From Streptomyces sp. TLI_146 (lineage in GTDB: Bacteria > Actinomycetota > Actinomycetes > Streptomycetales > Streptomycetaceae), in NCBI RefSeq assembly GCF_002846415.1, contig NZ_PJMX01000001.1:6262001-6326000 (forward strand): a DNA stretch of 64,000 nucleotides, given 5' to 3'. The first letter of the stretch is position 1; each line of letters starts with the position of its first letter. The notes under the pieces are model-generated. The model did not search any database. It was not told where the DNA came from and was given only the letters and a program-made list of their open reading frames with translations. Positions 57,658-64,000 of the stretch are shown one piece after another. The translations under genes and the position numbers were made by a program.

Positions 57658-59082
57658 ATGGGTAGGACACTCGCGGAGAAGGTCTGGGACGACCATGTCG
57701 TCAGGCGCGCCGAGGGCGAGCCCGACCTCCTCTTCATCGATCTGCACCTGCTGCACGAGGTGACCAGCCCGCAGGCGTTCGACGGTCTGCGCGCCAACGG
57801 CCGCCCGGTGCGGCGCCTCGACCTCACCATCGCCACCGAGGACCACAACACCCCGACCCTCGACATCGACAAGCCCATCGCCGACCCGGTCTCCCGGGCC
57901 CAGCTGGAGACGCTGCGCAAGAACTGCGCCGAGTTCGGCGTACGGCTGCACCCGCTCGGCGACGTCGAGCAGGGCGTCGTCCACGTGGTGGGACCGCAGC
58001 TGGGCCTGACCCAGCCCGGCACCACCGTGGTCTGCGGCGACTCGCACACCTCCACGCACGGCGCCTTCGGTGCCCTGGCGTTCGGGATCGGCACCTCACA
58101 GGTAGAGCATGTGCTCGCCACCCAGACCCTGCCACTGGCGCCCTTCAAGACCATGGCCATCACCGTCGACGGCGAGCTGCCCGACGGCGTGACCGCCAAG
58201 GACCTGATCCTGGCCATCATCGCCAGGATCGGCACCGGCGGCGGCCAGGGCTATGTCCTGGAGTACCGCGGCTCGGCCATCGAGAAGCTCTCGATGGAGG
58301 CCCGGATGACCATCTGCAACATGTCGATCGAGGCCGGCGCCCGGGCGGGCATGATCGCCCCCGACCGGACCACGTTCGACTACCTCGAAGGCCGCGCGCA
58401 CGCCCCCAAGGGCGCCGACTGGGACGCGGCGGTCGCGTACTGGCAGACCCTCAAGACGGACGAGGACGCGGTCTTCGACGCCGAGGTGGTCATCGACGCC
58501 ACCGAGCTCTCGCCGTTCGTCACCTGGGGCACCAACCCGGGCCAGGGCGCACCGCTTTCGGCGTCCGTCCCCGACCCGGCTTCGTACGAAGACGCTTCGG
58601 AGCGCCTGGCCGCCGAAAAGGCCCTGGAGTACATGGGGTTGACCGCGGGCCAGCCGCTGAAGGCCATCGACGTCGACACCGTCTTCGTAGGTTCCTGCAC
58701 CAACGGCCGCATCGAGGACCTGCGCTCGGCCGCCTCCGTCATGGAGGGCCGCAAAGTCGCCGACGGCGTACGGATGCTGGTCGTCCCGGGCTCGGTGCGG
58801 GTCGCCCTGCAGGCCGTCGAGGAGGGCCTGGACAAGGTCTTCACCACCGCCGGCGCCGAATGGCGGCACGCGGGCTGCTCGATGTGCCTGGGCATGAACC
58901 CGGACCAGCTGGCCCCCGGCGAGCGCTCCGCCTCCACCTCCAACCGCAACTTCGAGGGCAGGCAGGGCAAGGGCGGCCGCACCCATCTGGTCTCGCCGCA
59001 GGTCGCGGCCGCGACAGCGGTTCTCGGCCATCTGGCCTCGCCCGCCGACCTCACCGACGCCCGTACGCCCGCTGGAGTCTGA
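57658..59082 (+). CDS. leuC: 3-isopropylmalate dehydratase large subunit
   Basis: This 474-residue aconitase-type protein carries the [4Fe-4S] cluster of isopropylmalate isomerase. It has FIDLHLLHEVTSPQAFDGLR, CGDSHTSTHGAFGALAFGIG with one cluster cysteine, FVGSCTNGRIEDLRSAASVM with the second and AGCSMCLGMNPDQLAPGERS with the third. It precedes leuD by six bases, and ndgR is divergent. GGAGG precedes ATG 57658. Confidence 0.96.
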   Translation: MGRTLAEKVWDDHVVRRAEGEPDLLFIDLHLLHEVTSPQAFDGLRANGRPVRRLDLTIATEDHNTPTLDIDKPIADPVSRAQLETLRKNCAEFGVRLHPLGDVEQGVVHVVGPQLGLTQPGTTVVCGDSHTSTHGAFGALAFGIGTSQVEHVLATQTLPLAPFKTMAITVDGELPDGVTAKDLILAIIARIGTGGGQGYVLEYRGSAIEKLSMEARMTICNMSIEAGARAGMIAPDRTTFDYLEGRAHAPKGADWDAAVAYWQTLKTDEDAVFDAEVVIDATELSPFVTWGTNPGQGAPLSASVPDPASYEDASERLAAEKALEYMGLTAGQPLKAIDVDTVFVGSCTNGRIEDLRSAASVMEGRKVADGVRMLVVPGSVRVALQAVEEGLDKVFTTAGAEWRHAGCSMCLGMNPDQLAPGERSASTSNRNFEGRQGKGGRTHLVSPQVAAATAVLGHLASPADLTDARTPAGV

Positions 59083-59088
59083 TCAGCC

Positions 59089-59682
59089 ATGGAAGCTTTC
59101 ACCACGCACACCGGCCGGGCCGTCCCGCTGCGCCGCTCCAACGTCGACACCGACCAGATCATCCCGGCCCACTGGCTGAAGAAGGTCACCCGGGACGGCT
59201 TCGAGGACGGACTGTTCGAGGCCTGGCGCAAGGACCCGTCCTTCGTCCTGAACAAGCCCGAGCGCCAGGGGGCGTCGGTGCTGGTCGCGGGCCCCGACTT
59301 CGGTACGGGATCCTCGCGCGAGCACGCGGTCTGGGCGCTGCAGAACTATGGCTTCAAAACCGTGATCTCGTCTCGGTTCGCCGATATCTTCCGGGGCAAC
59401 TCGCTGAAGAACGGGCTGCTCACCGTGGTTCTCGACCAGAAAGTCGTGGACCAGCTCTGGGAGCTGACGGAAAACGACCCGAACGCCGAGATCACCGTTG
59501 ACCTCAACGACCGCCAGGTCCGCGCGGAAGGCGTCACGGCCGACTTCGAACTCGACGAGAACGCCCGCTGGCGGCTCCTGAACGGCCTCGACGACATCAG
59601 CATCACCCTCCAGAACGAGCCGGACATCGCCGCGTACGAGGCGAAGCGCCCCTCCCACAAGCCCAGCACTTCGCTGGTCTGA
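59089..59682 (+). CDS. leuD: 3-isopropylmalate dehydratase small subunit
   Basis: This 197-residue small subunit of isopropylmalate isomerase shows the typical TGRAVPLRRSNVDTDQIIPA, the FGTGSSREHAVWALQNYGFK loop and GFKTVISSRFADIFRGNSLK. It forms the active complex with LeuC. It begins seven bases after the leuC stop and ends a two-gene unit closed by a strong terminator. Confidence 0.96.
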   Translation: MEAFTTHTGRAVPLRRSNVDTDQIIPAHWLKKVTRDGFEDGLFEAWRKDPSFVLNKPERQGASVLVAGPDFGTGSSREHAVWALQNYGFKTVISSRFADIFRGNSLKNGLLTVVLDQKVVDQLWELTENDPNAEITVDLNDRQVRAEGVTADFELDENARWRLLNGLDDISITLQNEPDIAAYEAKRPSHKPSTSLV

Positions 59683-59737
59683 GGCTTTCGCGGGCCGGTC
59701 GCCGCCTCCTGGGCGGGCCTTCGGCAGTCTTTCGGCC

Positions 59738-59775
59738 CAACACGCCCCCTGTCTTTCGGGACAGGGGGCGTGTTG
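59738..59775 (+). terminator. Terminator after leuCD
   Basis: CAACACGCCCCCTGTC and its exact complement form a 16-bp stem with loop TTTCGG. Confidence 0.88.
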
Positions 59776-59938
59776 CGTTGCGGGGTGTCAGGGTGGCGTC
59801 AACTAGCCTAGGCTGCACAGCAGATGGCCGGATTGGGACTTGCGCGACCGGTGGTCGTTGGGGGGCCGGAAACCACCCGGAATCCCTCAGTTGCCCCCGC
59901 CGGAGGCGACAACTCGCCCCAGATGGCACAATCGGCGC

Positions 59939-60166
59939 ATGGAACGCGACAGCCAACTCAAGCTCTACCGGGTCGTCGCGGACCGACTGAAAGAAGCGCA
60001 CACAGTGGTGCGTGAACTGCAAGTCCCGGAGGGCGTACGGATGGCGCTGTCCCGGAAGCTGCTGGTCATCACAGCGGCTGCCAAACACGATCTCGCCGAT
60101 GCGGCAAGGCGTCTGGACCGGTTGATGAAGGACCTCGACGAGGGCCGATTCCCCGAAGACGACTGA
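59939..60166 (+). CDS. Conserved small actinobacterial protein (75 aa), unknown function
   Basis: This 75-residue, largely helical protein (SQLKLYRVVADRLKEAHTVV, RELQVPEGVRMALSRKLLVI, then KHDLADAARRLDRLMKDLDE) ends with GRFPEDD. It lies in a conserved position between leuD and hupS. No function is recognised. CACAAT ends six bases before the ATG and there is no ribosome site, so the transcript is probably leaderless. Confidence 0.75.
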   Translation: MERDSQLKLYRVVADRLKEAHTVVRELQVPEGVRMALSRKLLVITAAAKHDLADAARRLDRLMKDLDEGRFPEDD

Positions 60167-60310
60167 GTTGCAAGGAGTTGGCGAAGGCCGACTTCGTTGC
60201 GGCACTAGGGTGATTAGCCCGTTTCGTGTTTGATTTGCGGTATATATCTGCCTAACGTGCGAAAAAGCCAGAACAGATTCGTTCCGGCCAATGTCTCCGA
60301 AGGGGAAGAC

Positions 60311-60979
60311 GTGAACAAGGCGCAGCTCGTAGAAGCGATTGCCGACAAGCTCGGCGGCCGTCAGCAGGCCGCGGACGCCGTGGACGCGGTGCTGGACGCG
60401 GTCGTCCGCGCCGTCGTCGCTGGCGACCGGGTCTCGGTCACCGGTTTCGGTTCGTTCGAGAAGGTCGACCGTCCGGCCCGTTACGCCCGCAACCCGCAGA
60501 CGGGTGAGCGCGTGCGGGTCAAGAAGACCTCGGTTCCGCGCTTCCGTGCGGGTCAGGGCTTCAAGGACCTGGTCAGCGGCTCGAAGAAGCTCCCCAAGGG
60601 TGACGAGGTCGCCGTGAAGAAGGCGCCCAAGGGCAGCCTCTCCGGTGGTACGTCCAGCCGGAGCACGGTCAAGAAGGCGGCGGCGAAGAAGGCCACCACC
60701 GCCAAGAAGGCCGCCGCCAAGAAGACCACGGCGAAGAAGACCGTCGCGAAGAAGACCGCCACGAAGGCCGTGGCGAAGACGACGGCGGCGAAGAAGACCA
60801 CCGCAAAGAAGGCCACCACCGCCAAGAAGGCGACCCCGGCCAAGAAGGCGACCACCACCAAGAAGGCCGTGGCGAAGAAGACCGCGCCCGCGAAGAAGGC
60901 CGTCGCGAAGAAGGCGCCCGCCAAGAAGGTCACCGCGCGCAAGACCACCGCCAAGAAGACGACTGCCCGCAAGAAGTAG
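60311..60979 (+). CDS. hupS: HU-family nucleoid protein with lysine-rich tail (HupS type)
   Basis: This 222-residue protein has an HU domain (residues 1-92: NKAQLVEAIADKLGGRQQAA, VSVTGFGSFEKVDRPARYAR, RFRAGQGFKDLVSGSK) and a long histone H1-like tail of KKA/KKT repeats such as AKKTTAKKTVAKKTATKAVA. HupS of Streptomyces compacts the spore chromosome. The GTG at 60311 has GAAGGGGAAG upstream. A TATATAT element (60241-60247) in an unusually A/T-rich stretch is a likely promoter component. A GC-rich terminator follows. Confidence 0.95.
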   Translation: MNKAQLVEAIADKLGGRQQAADAVDAVLDAVVRAVVAGDRVSVTGFGSFEKVDRPARYARNPQTGERVRVKKTSVPRFRAGQGFKDLVSGSKKLPKGDEVAVKKAPKGSLSGGTSSRSTVKKAAAKKATTAKKAAAKKTTAKKTVAKKTATKAVAKTTAAKKTTAKKATTAKKATPAKKATTTKKAVAKKTAPAKKAVAKKAPAKKVTARKTTAKKTTARKK

Positions 60980-61002
60980 GCACCGCCGGACGGCTCACGC
61001 GC

Positions 61003-61034
61003 CGGGCCGGGCTCCCCTCGGGGAGCCCGGCCCG
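61003..61034 (+). terminator. Terminator after hupS
   Basis: CGGGCCGGGCTCCCC and its complement form a 15-bp stem around TC, 24 bp after the hupS stop. Confidence 0.85.
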
Positions 61035-61069
61035 CGGCGTGTCCGGCCGTTTTCAGGGCATCCGCCGCC

Positions 61070-61273
61070 TCAGAAGGTCTGCAGCGTCACCAGCGTGATG
61101 CGCAGGGACGCGCCCTCGCCCTCGGTCTCGATGCGCACGCGCTGGCCCACCCGCAGCAGCCGCAGCCCGCCCGCGTCGAAGGCCTCGGCCCCGAAGTCCA
61201 CCGGGGTGCCGTCGTCGAGCAGCACACTGCCGCTGCGGGTCTCGAAGTCGTATGTGTACGCGGTCGCCTGCAT
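61070..61273 (-). CDS. Small OB/cold-shock-like protein, unknown function
   Basis: About 67 residues: starts MQATAYTYDFETRSGSVLLD and continues with DGTPVDFGAEAFDAGGLRLL and GQRVRIETEGEGASLRITLV. The short alternating beta pattern and the YTYDFETRSGSVLL opening are reminiscent of a cold-shock or other OB-fold domain, but the RNP motifs are not clear. ATG 61273 avoids overlap with cofC; ATG 61303 would overlap it by 20 bp. It is the downstream gene of a unit with cofC. Confidence 0.6.
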   Translation of the reverse strand: MQATAYTYDFETRSGSVLLDDGTPVDFGAEAFDAGGLRLLRVGQRVRIETEGEGASLRITLVTLQTF

Positions 61274-61283
61274 ACCGGAAAGC

Positions 61284-62018
61284 CTAGTGCCCCGGTACGA
61301 CATCGACCGCGCCCCGCAGCGCCGCCGTGGCCGGGCCCGGGCCCAGGGCGAGCGCGGTGCGCAGGTCCGCGCCGGTGTCCACGTCCTGGCGCACCGAGTC
61401 CACCCCGCTCAGCAGGATTTCCGCCGCCCCCGACGCCGAATGCGCGGCGCGCGAGGGCCCGCCGAAAGCCGGGGCCAAATCCACTCCGGGCCCCGCCGAA
61501 AGGAATGTCGTCCCGATTCCGGCCGCATCGGCCAGAAATGCGCGCGGAAATACGGAGGCGGCATCCAGAACGCGGCCCAATTCCGCCGGCCGCAGTGCGG
61601 GCAGATCCGCGTTGAGGGCCGCGACCGGCGCCCCGGGGCGCAGTGCCCGTACCGCGTACGCCCCGTGCGCGAGAGCGGCGTTGAGGCCCGCACCCGGGCG
61701 GTCCCCGACGATCCGGGCGCCCAGCGCGGCCAGCTCCGCGCCCGCCAGCGGATCGTCCGTGACGACCGCCACATCCCGTACCGCGGGGCAGGTGAGCGCC
61801 GCCCCCACGGTGTCCAGGGCGAACGCCAGAGCGAGCCGCGGCCGCAGCCGCGCGCCGACGGCGGGGGCGAGCCTGCTCTTCGCCAGTGCCAACGGCTTCA
61901 GCGGTACGACCAGGGACCAGCGGGCCGGTGGTGCGGTGTTCGTGGCGTCCTCCTGGCTCTCGGCTCTCCCCGCCCCGTCGAACGCATAGTCGCTGGACAG
62001 GACCGGGGTCATTGTCAC
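61284..62018 (-). CDS. cofC: 2-phospho-L-lactate guanylyltransferase
   Basis: This 244-residue nucleotidyltransferase of the F420 pathway activates phospholactate or phosphoenolpyruvate with GTP. It has WSLVVPLKPLALAKSRLAPA with the LKxxxxxKSRL motif, PAVRDVAVVTDDPLAGAELA, GLNAALAHGAYAVR and APVAALNADLPALRPAELGR, with GIGTTFLSAGPGVDLAPAFG near the end. The first 30 residues are poorly conserved and the GTG at 62018 lacks a ribosome site, so the start may lie further in. It is on the minus strand, divergent from plsC. Confidence 0.88.
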   Translation of the reverse strand: MTMTPVLSSDYAFDGAGRAESQEDATNTAPPARWSLVVPLKPLALAKSRLAPAVGARLRPRLALAFALDTVGAALTCPAVRDVAVVTDDPLAGAELAALGARIVGDRPGAGLNAALAHGAYAVRALRPGAPVAALNADLPALRPAELGRVLDAASVFPRAFLADAAGIGTTFLSAGPGVDLAPAFGGPSRAAHSASGAAEILLSGVDSVRQDVDTGADLRTALALGPGPATAALRGAVDVVPGH

Positions 62019-62151
62019 CCGGCCAGGAGGGGGCGCCCCACGGTCGGGGCGTACGGTGTTCTCGACAGACCGGAGGGCCGGGGCGACACTTGCTCCCTGC
62101 GTGGTTCACGCAGTCATCGACAGTGGTCTGTCCTAGAGGAAGGTGCTCCGA

Positions 62152-62904
62152 GTGTCCCGCCGCAGAATCGGCTTCTGGTACCGCCTGGCGGCGGTCATCG
62201 CCAAACCTCCACTGGTGGTGCTTTTCAAGCGGGACTGGCACGGAATGGAGAACATTCCGGCGGAGGGCGGCTTTATCACCGCCGTCAATCACAACTCGTA
62301 TCTCGACATGTTCTCGTACGGGCACTTCCAGTACAACACCGGACGGGTGCCCCGATTCCTCGCCAAGGCCGCGCTCTTCAAGGCGCCCGGCGTGGGACTG
62401 CTGCTGCGCGGCACGGGCCAGATTCCCGTCTACCGCGAGTCCTCCAACGCCTTCGGCGCCTTCCGGGCCGCCGTCGACGCGATCGAGGGCGGCGAATGCG
62501 TCGCGTTCTACCCCGAGGGCACCCTCACCCGCGACCCCGGCATGTGGCCGATGACCGCCAAGACCGGTGTCGCGCGCGCCGCGCTGCAGACGAAGGCCCC
62601 GGTCATCCCGGTCGCCCAGTGGGGCGCCAACTTGGCGATGCCGCCCTACGCCAAGGAGAAGAAGGTCCGCCTCTTCCCCCGCAAGACCCTCCAGGTGAAG
62701 GCCGGTCCGCCGGTCGACCTCGAGCGCTTCTACGACAAGGAGCCCACGCCCGAGGTGCTGCGCGAGGCGACCGAGGTCATCATGGCCGCGATCACCCGCC
62801 AGCTGGAGGAGATCCGGGGCGAGAGCGCCCCCGCGAAGCCGTACGATCCGCGCGAAGTCCGCGCGCAGCAGCGCCGCAAGGCCGCCGGGGAGGGCACCAA
62901 GTGA
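62152..62904 (+). CDS. 1-acylglycerol-3-phosphate acyltransferase-like protein (PlsC family)
   Basis: This 250-residue acyltransferase has the NHX4D motif in ITAVNHNSYLDMFSYG, the block AAALFKAPGVGLLLRGTGQI and the phosphate-binding CVAFYPEGTLTRDPGMWPMT. It likely acylates lysophosphatidate in phospholipid synthesis. GTG 62152 follows GAAGG with eight bases spacing. It overlaps gpsA by four bases (GTGA), placing acyl transfer and glycerol-3-phosphate supply in one unit. Confidence 0.9.
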   Translation: MSRRRIGFWYRLAAVIAKPPLVVLFKRDWHGMENIPAEGGFITAVNHNSYLDMFSYGHFQYNTGRVPRFLAKAALFKAPGVGLLLRGTGQIPVYRESSNAFGAFRAAVDAIEGGECVAFYPEGTLTRDPGMWPMTAKTGVARAALQTKAPVIPVAQWGANLAMPPYAKEKKVRLFPRKTLQVKAGPPVDLERFYDKEPTPEVLREATEVIMAAITRQLEEIRGESAPAKPYDPREVRAQQRRKAAGEGTK

Positions 62905-63914
62905 CACACGCCGCCACCAAGGCAGCAGTATTCGGAACCGGCTCCTGGGGTACGGCGTTCGCCATGGTCCTCGCCGACGCGGGCTGCGAGGTGACCCTCT
63001 GGGGCCGCCGCCCCGAACTCGCCGAGGCGATCAACACCACCCGCACCAACCCCGACTACCTGCCGGGCATCGAACTGCCCGCGGGGGTACGGGCGACCAC
63101 CGACCCCGCCGAGGCCGCCGAGGGCGCCGACTTCACCGTCCTGGCCGTGCCCTCGCAGACCCTGCGCGGCAACCTCGCCGCCTGGACGCCGCTGCTCGCC
63201 CCCGACACCGTGCTGGTCTCCCTGATGAAGGGCGTCGAACTCGGCACCGCCAAGCGGATGAGCGAGGTGATCGAGGAGGTCGCCAAGGTCTCCGCCGACC
63301 GCGTCGCCGTGGTCACCGGACCCAACCTCGCCAAGGAGATCGCCCAGCGCCGGCCCGCCGCCGCCGTGGTCGCCTGCCGCGACGAGGCCGTGGCCCAGCG
63401 CCTCCAGGCCGCCTGCCACACCCCGTACTTCCGGCCGTACACCAACACCGACGTCGTCGGCTGCGAGCTCGGCGGCGCCGTCAAGAACGTCATCGGGCTC
63501 GCCGTCGGCATCGCGGACGGCATGGGCCTGGGCGACAACGCCAAGGGCTCGCTCATCACCCGCGGCCTCGCCGAGACCACCCGGCTCGGGCTCGCGATGG
63601 GCGCCGACCCGCTGACCTTCTCCGGCCTCGCGGGCCTCGGCGACCTCGTCGCCACCTGCTCCTCGCCGCTCTCGCGCAACCACACCTTCGGCACCAACCT
63701 CGGCCGGGGCATGACCCTCCAGGAGACCATCGCGGTCACCAGGCAGACCGCCGAGGGCGTCAAGTCCTGCGAGTCCGTGCTGGATCTGGCCCGCCGCCAC
63801 GGCGTCGACATGCCGATCACCGAGACCGTCGTCGGCATCGTCCACGAGGGCAAGCCGCCGGTGGTCGCGCTCAAGGAGCTGATGTCGCGCAGCGCCAAGT
63901 CCGAGCGGCGCTGA
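62901..63914 (+). CDS. gpsA: Glycerol-3-phosphate dehydrogenase [NAD(P)+]
   Basis: This 337-residue enzyme reduces dihydroxyacetone phosphate to sn-glycerol-3-phosphate for phospholipids. It has the Rossmann loop AAVFGTGSWGTAFAMVLADA, TVLAVPSQTLRGNL, VTGPNLAKEIAQRRPAA, the catalytic lysine in CELGGAVKNVIGLAVGIADG and SGLAGLGDLVATCSSPLSRN. The GTG at 62901 overlaps the acyltransferase stop. The ddl gene follows after 34 bp. Confidence 0.95.
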   Translation: MTHAATKAAVFGTGSWGTAFAMVLADAGCEVTLWGRRPELAEAINTTRTNPDYLPGIELPAGVRATTDPAEAAEGADFTVLAVPSQTLRGNLAAWTPLLAPDTVLVSLMKGVELGTAKRMSEVIEEVAKVSADRVAVVTGPNLAKEIAQRRPAAAVVACRDEAVAQRLQAACHTPYFRPYTNTDVVGCELGGAVKNVIGLAVGIADGMGLGDNAKGSLITRGLAETTRLGLAMGADPLTFSGLAGLGDLVATCSSPLSRNHTFGTNLGRGMTLQETIAVTRQTAEGVKSCESVLDLARRHGVDMPITETVVGIVHEGKPPVVALKELMSRSAKSERR

Positions 63915-63948
63915 AGGCGGCGGACCGAACGGGTACGCTCAACGCGAT

Positions 63949-64000
63949 ATGAGCAGCGAGAACCTCCCCCAGAGCCCTGAGAGCACCCAGCAGCCGCGCA
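63949..64000 (+). CDS. ddl: D-alanine-D-alanine ligase, 5' end (partial)
   Basis: Only 17 codons are visible (MSSENLPQSPESTQQPR). This matches, from memory, the N-terminal tail of Ddl in Streptomyces, whose gene follows gpsA. The frame is open to the window end. TACGCT at 63932 could be a promoter element. The assignment rests on synteny and a short peptide. Confidence 0.55.
   Translation, partial: MSSENLPQSPESTQQPR

Noticed and set aside
60645..62900. Long + strand extension upstream of gpsA running through hupS, cofC and plsC
   Set aside because: It lies in other frames of well-supported genes; the true gpsA start is GTG 62901, coupled to the acyltransferase stop.

Overview
The window is a high-GC actinobacterial chromosome segment that reads as a Streptomyces core region. 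The evidence is the strong G/C third-position bias, frequent GTG starts, Tat-secreted enzymes, two conservon (cvn) operons, a lysine-rich HU protein (HupS type), acyl-CoA carboxylase beta plus epsilon subunits, and a gene order ilvBNC-serA ... leuB-ilvE ... cimA ... gltX ... ndgR-leuCD ... hupS ... gpsA-ddl that I recognise from Streptomyces. No phage, plasmid, insertion sequence, CRISPR array or large biosynthetic cluster was seen.

Layout. 1-3.8 kb: ilvB (3' end), ilvN, ilvC, serA. 4-8.5 kb: a TetR regulator, a PucR-type regulator and the proline catabolic pair. 8.6-16.1 kb: a detoxification and regulation stretch (alpha/beta hydrolase, nitroreductase, AAC(2')-like acetyltransferase, epimerase with divergent XRE regulator, PadR pair, MDR oxidoreductase with divergent LysR). 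16.3-18.2 kb: a tiny ORF and a Tat-exported phosphatase. 18.4-20.7 kb: leuB and ilvE. 20.75-21.2 kb: a dense repeat block including a G-quadruplex tandem array. 21.2-28.4 kb: an unusual urease-like locus (NCS1 permease, fused UreAB, divergent UreC, agmatine deiminase, TetR, MHS transporter). 28.4-30.3 kb: cimA behind an attenuator-like leader. 30.5-37.9 kb: membrane protein, YceI, XRE-TPR regulator, secreted M64 peptidase and PL8 polysaccharide lyase. 38.1-39.9 kb: carboxylase beta and epsilon subunits. 40.1-50.6 kb: two tandem conservons on the minus strand. 51.2-55.2 kb: small ORF, FAA hydrolase, gltX, HAD phosphatase and five tRNA-Gln/tRNA-Glu genes. 55.2-64 kb: MerR/DUF4188 pair, ndgR-leuCD, a 75-aa conserved protein, hupS, an OB-like protein and cofC, plsC, gpsA and the start of ddl.

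Functionally the window holds much of branched-chain amino acid synthesis (ilvB, ilvN, ilvC, leuB, ilvE, cimA, leuC, leuD and the regulator ndgR), scattered in at least five transcription units. The conservons supply two membrane-sensor/GTPase modules whose sensors differ although their roadblock and GTPase parts are nearly identical.

The least ordinary items are the urease-like locus with an altered active-site flap and no accessory genes, the cimA leader, the small ORF followed by two mutually exclusive hairpins ahead of the FAA hydrolase-gltX operon, a dispersed 22-bp-arm palindrome present at six sites, two tandem arrays in convergent intergenic gaps, and a set of genes that look leaderless. 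Assignments rest on reading the sequence and on recalled family motifs; no database search was run.
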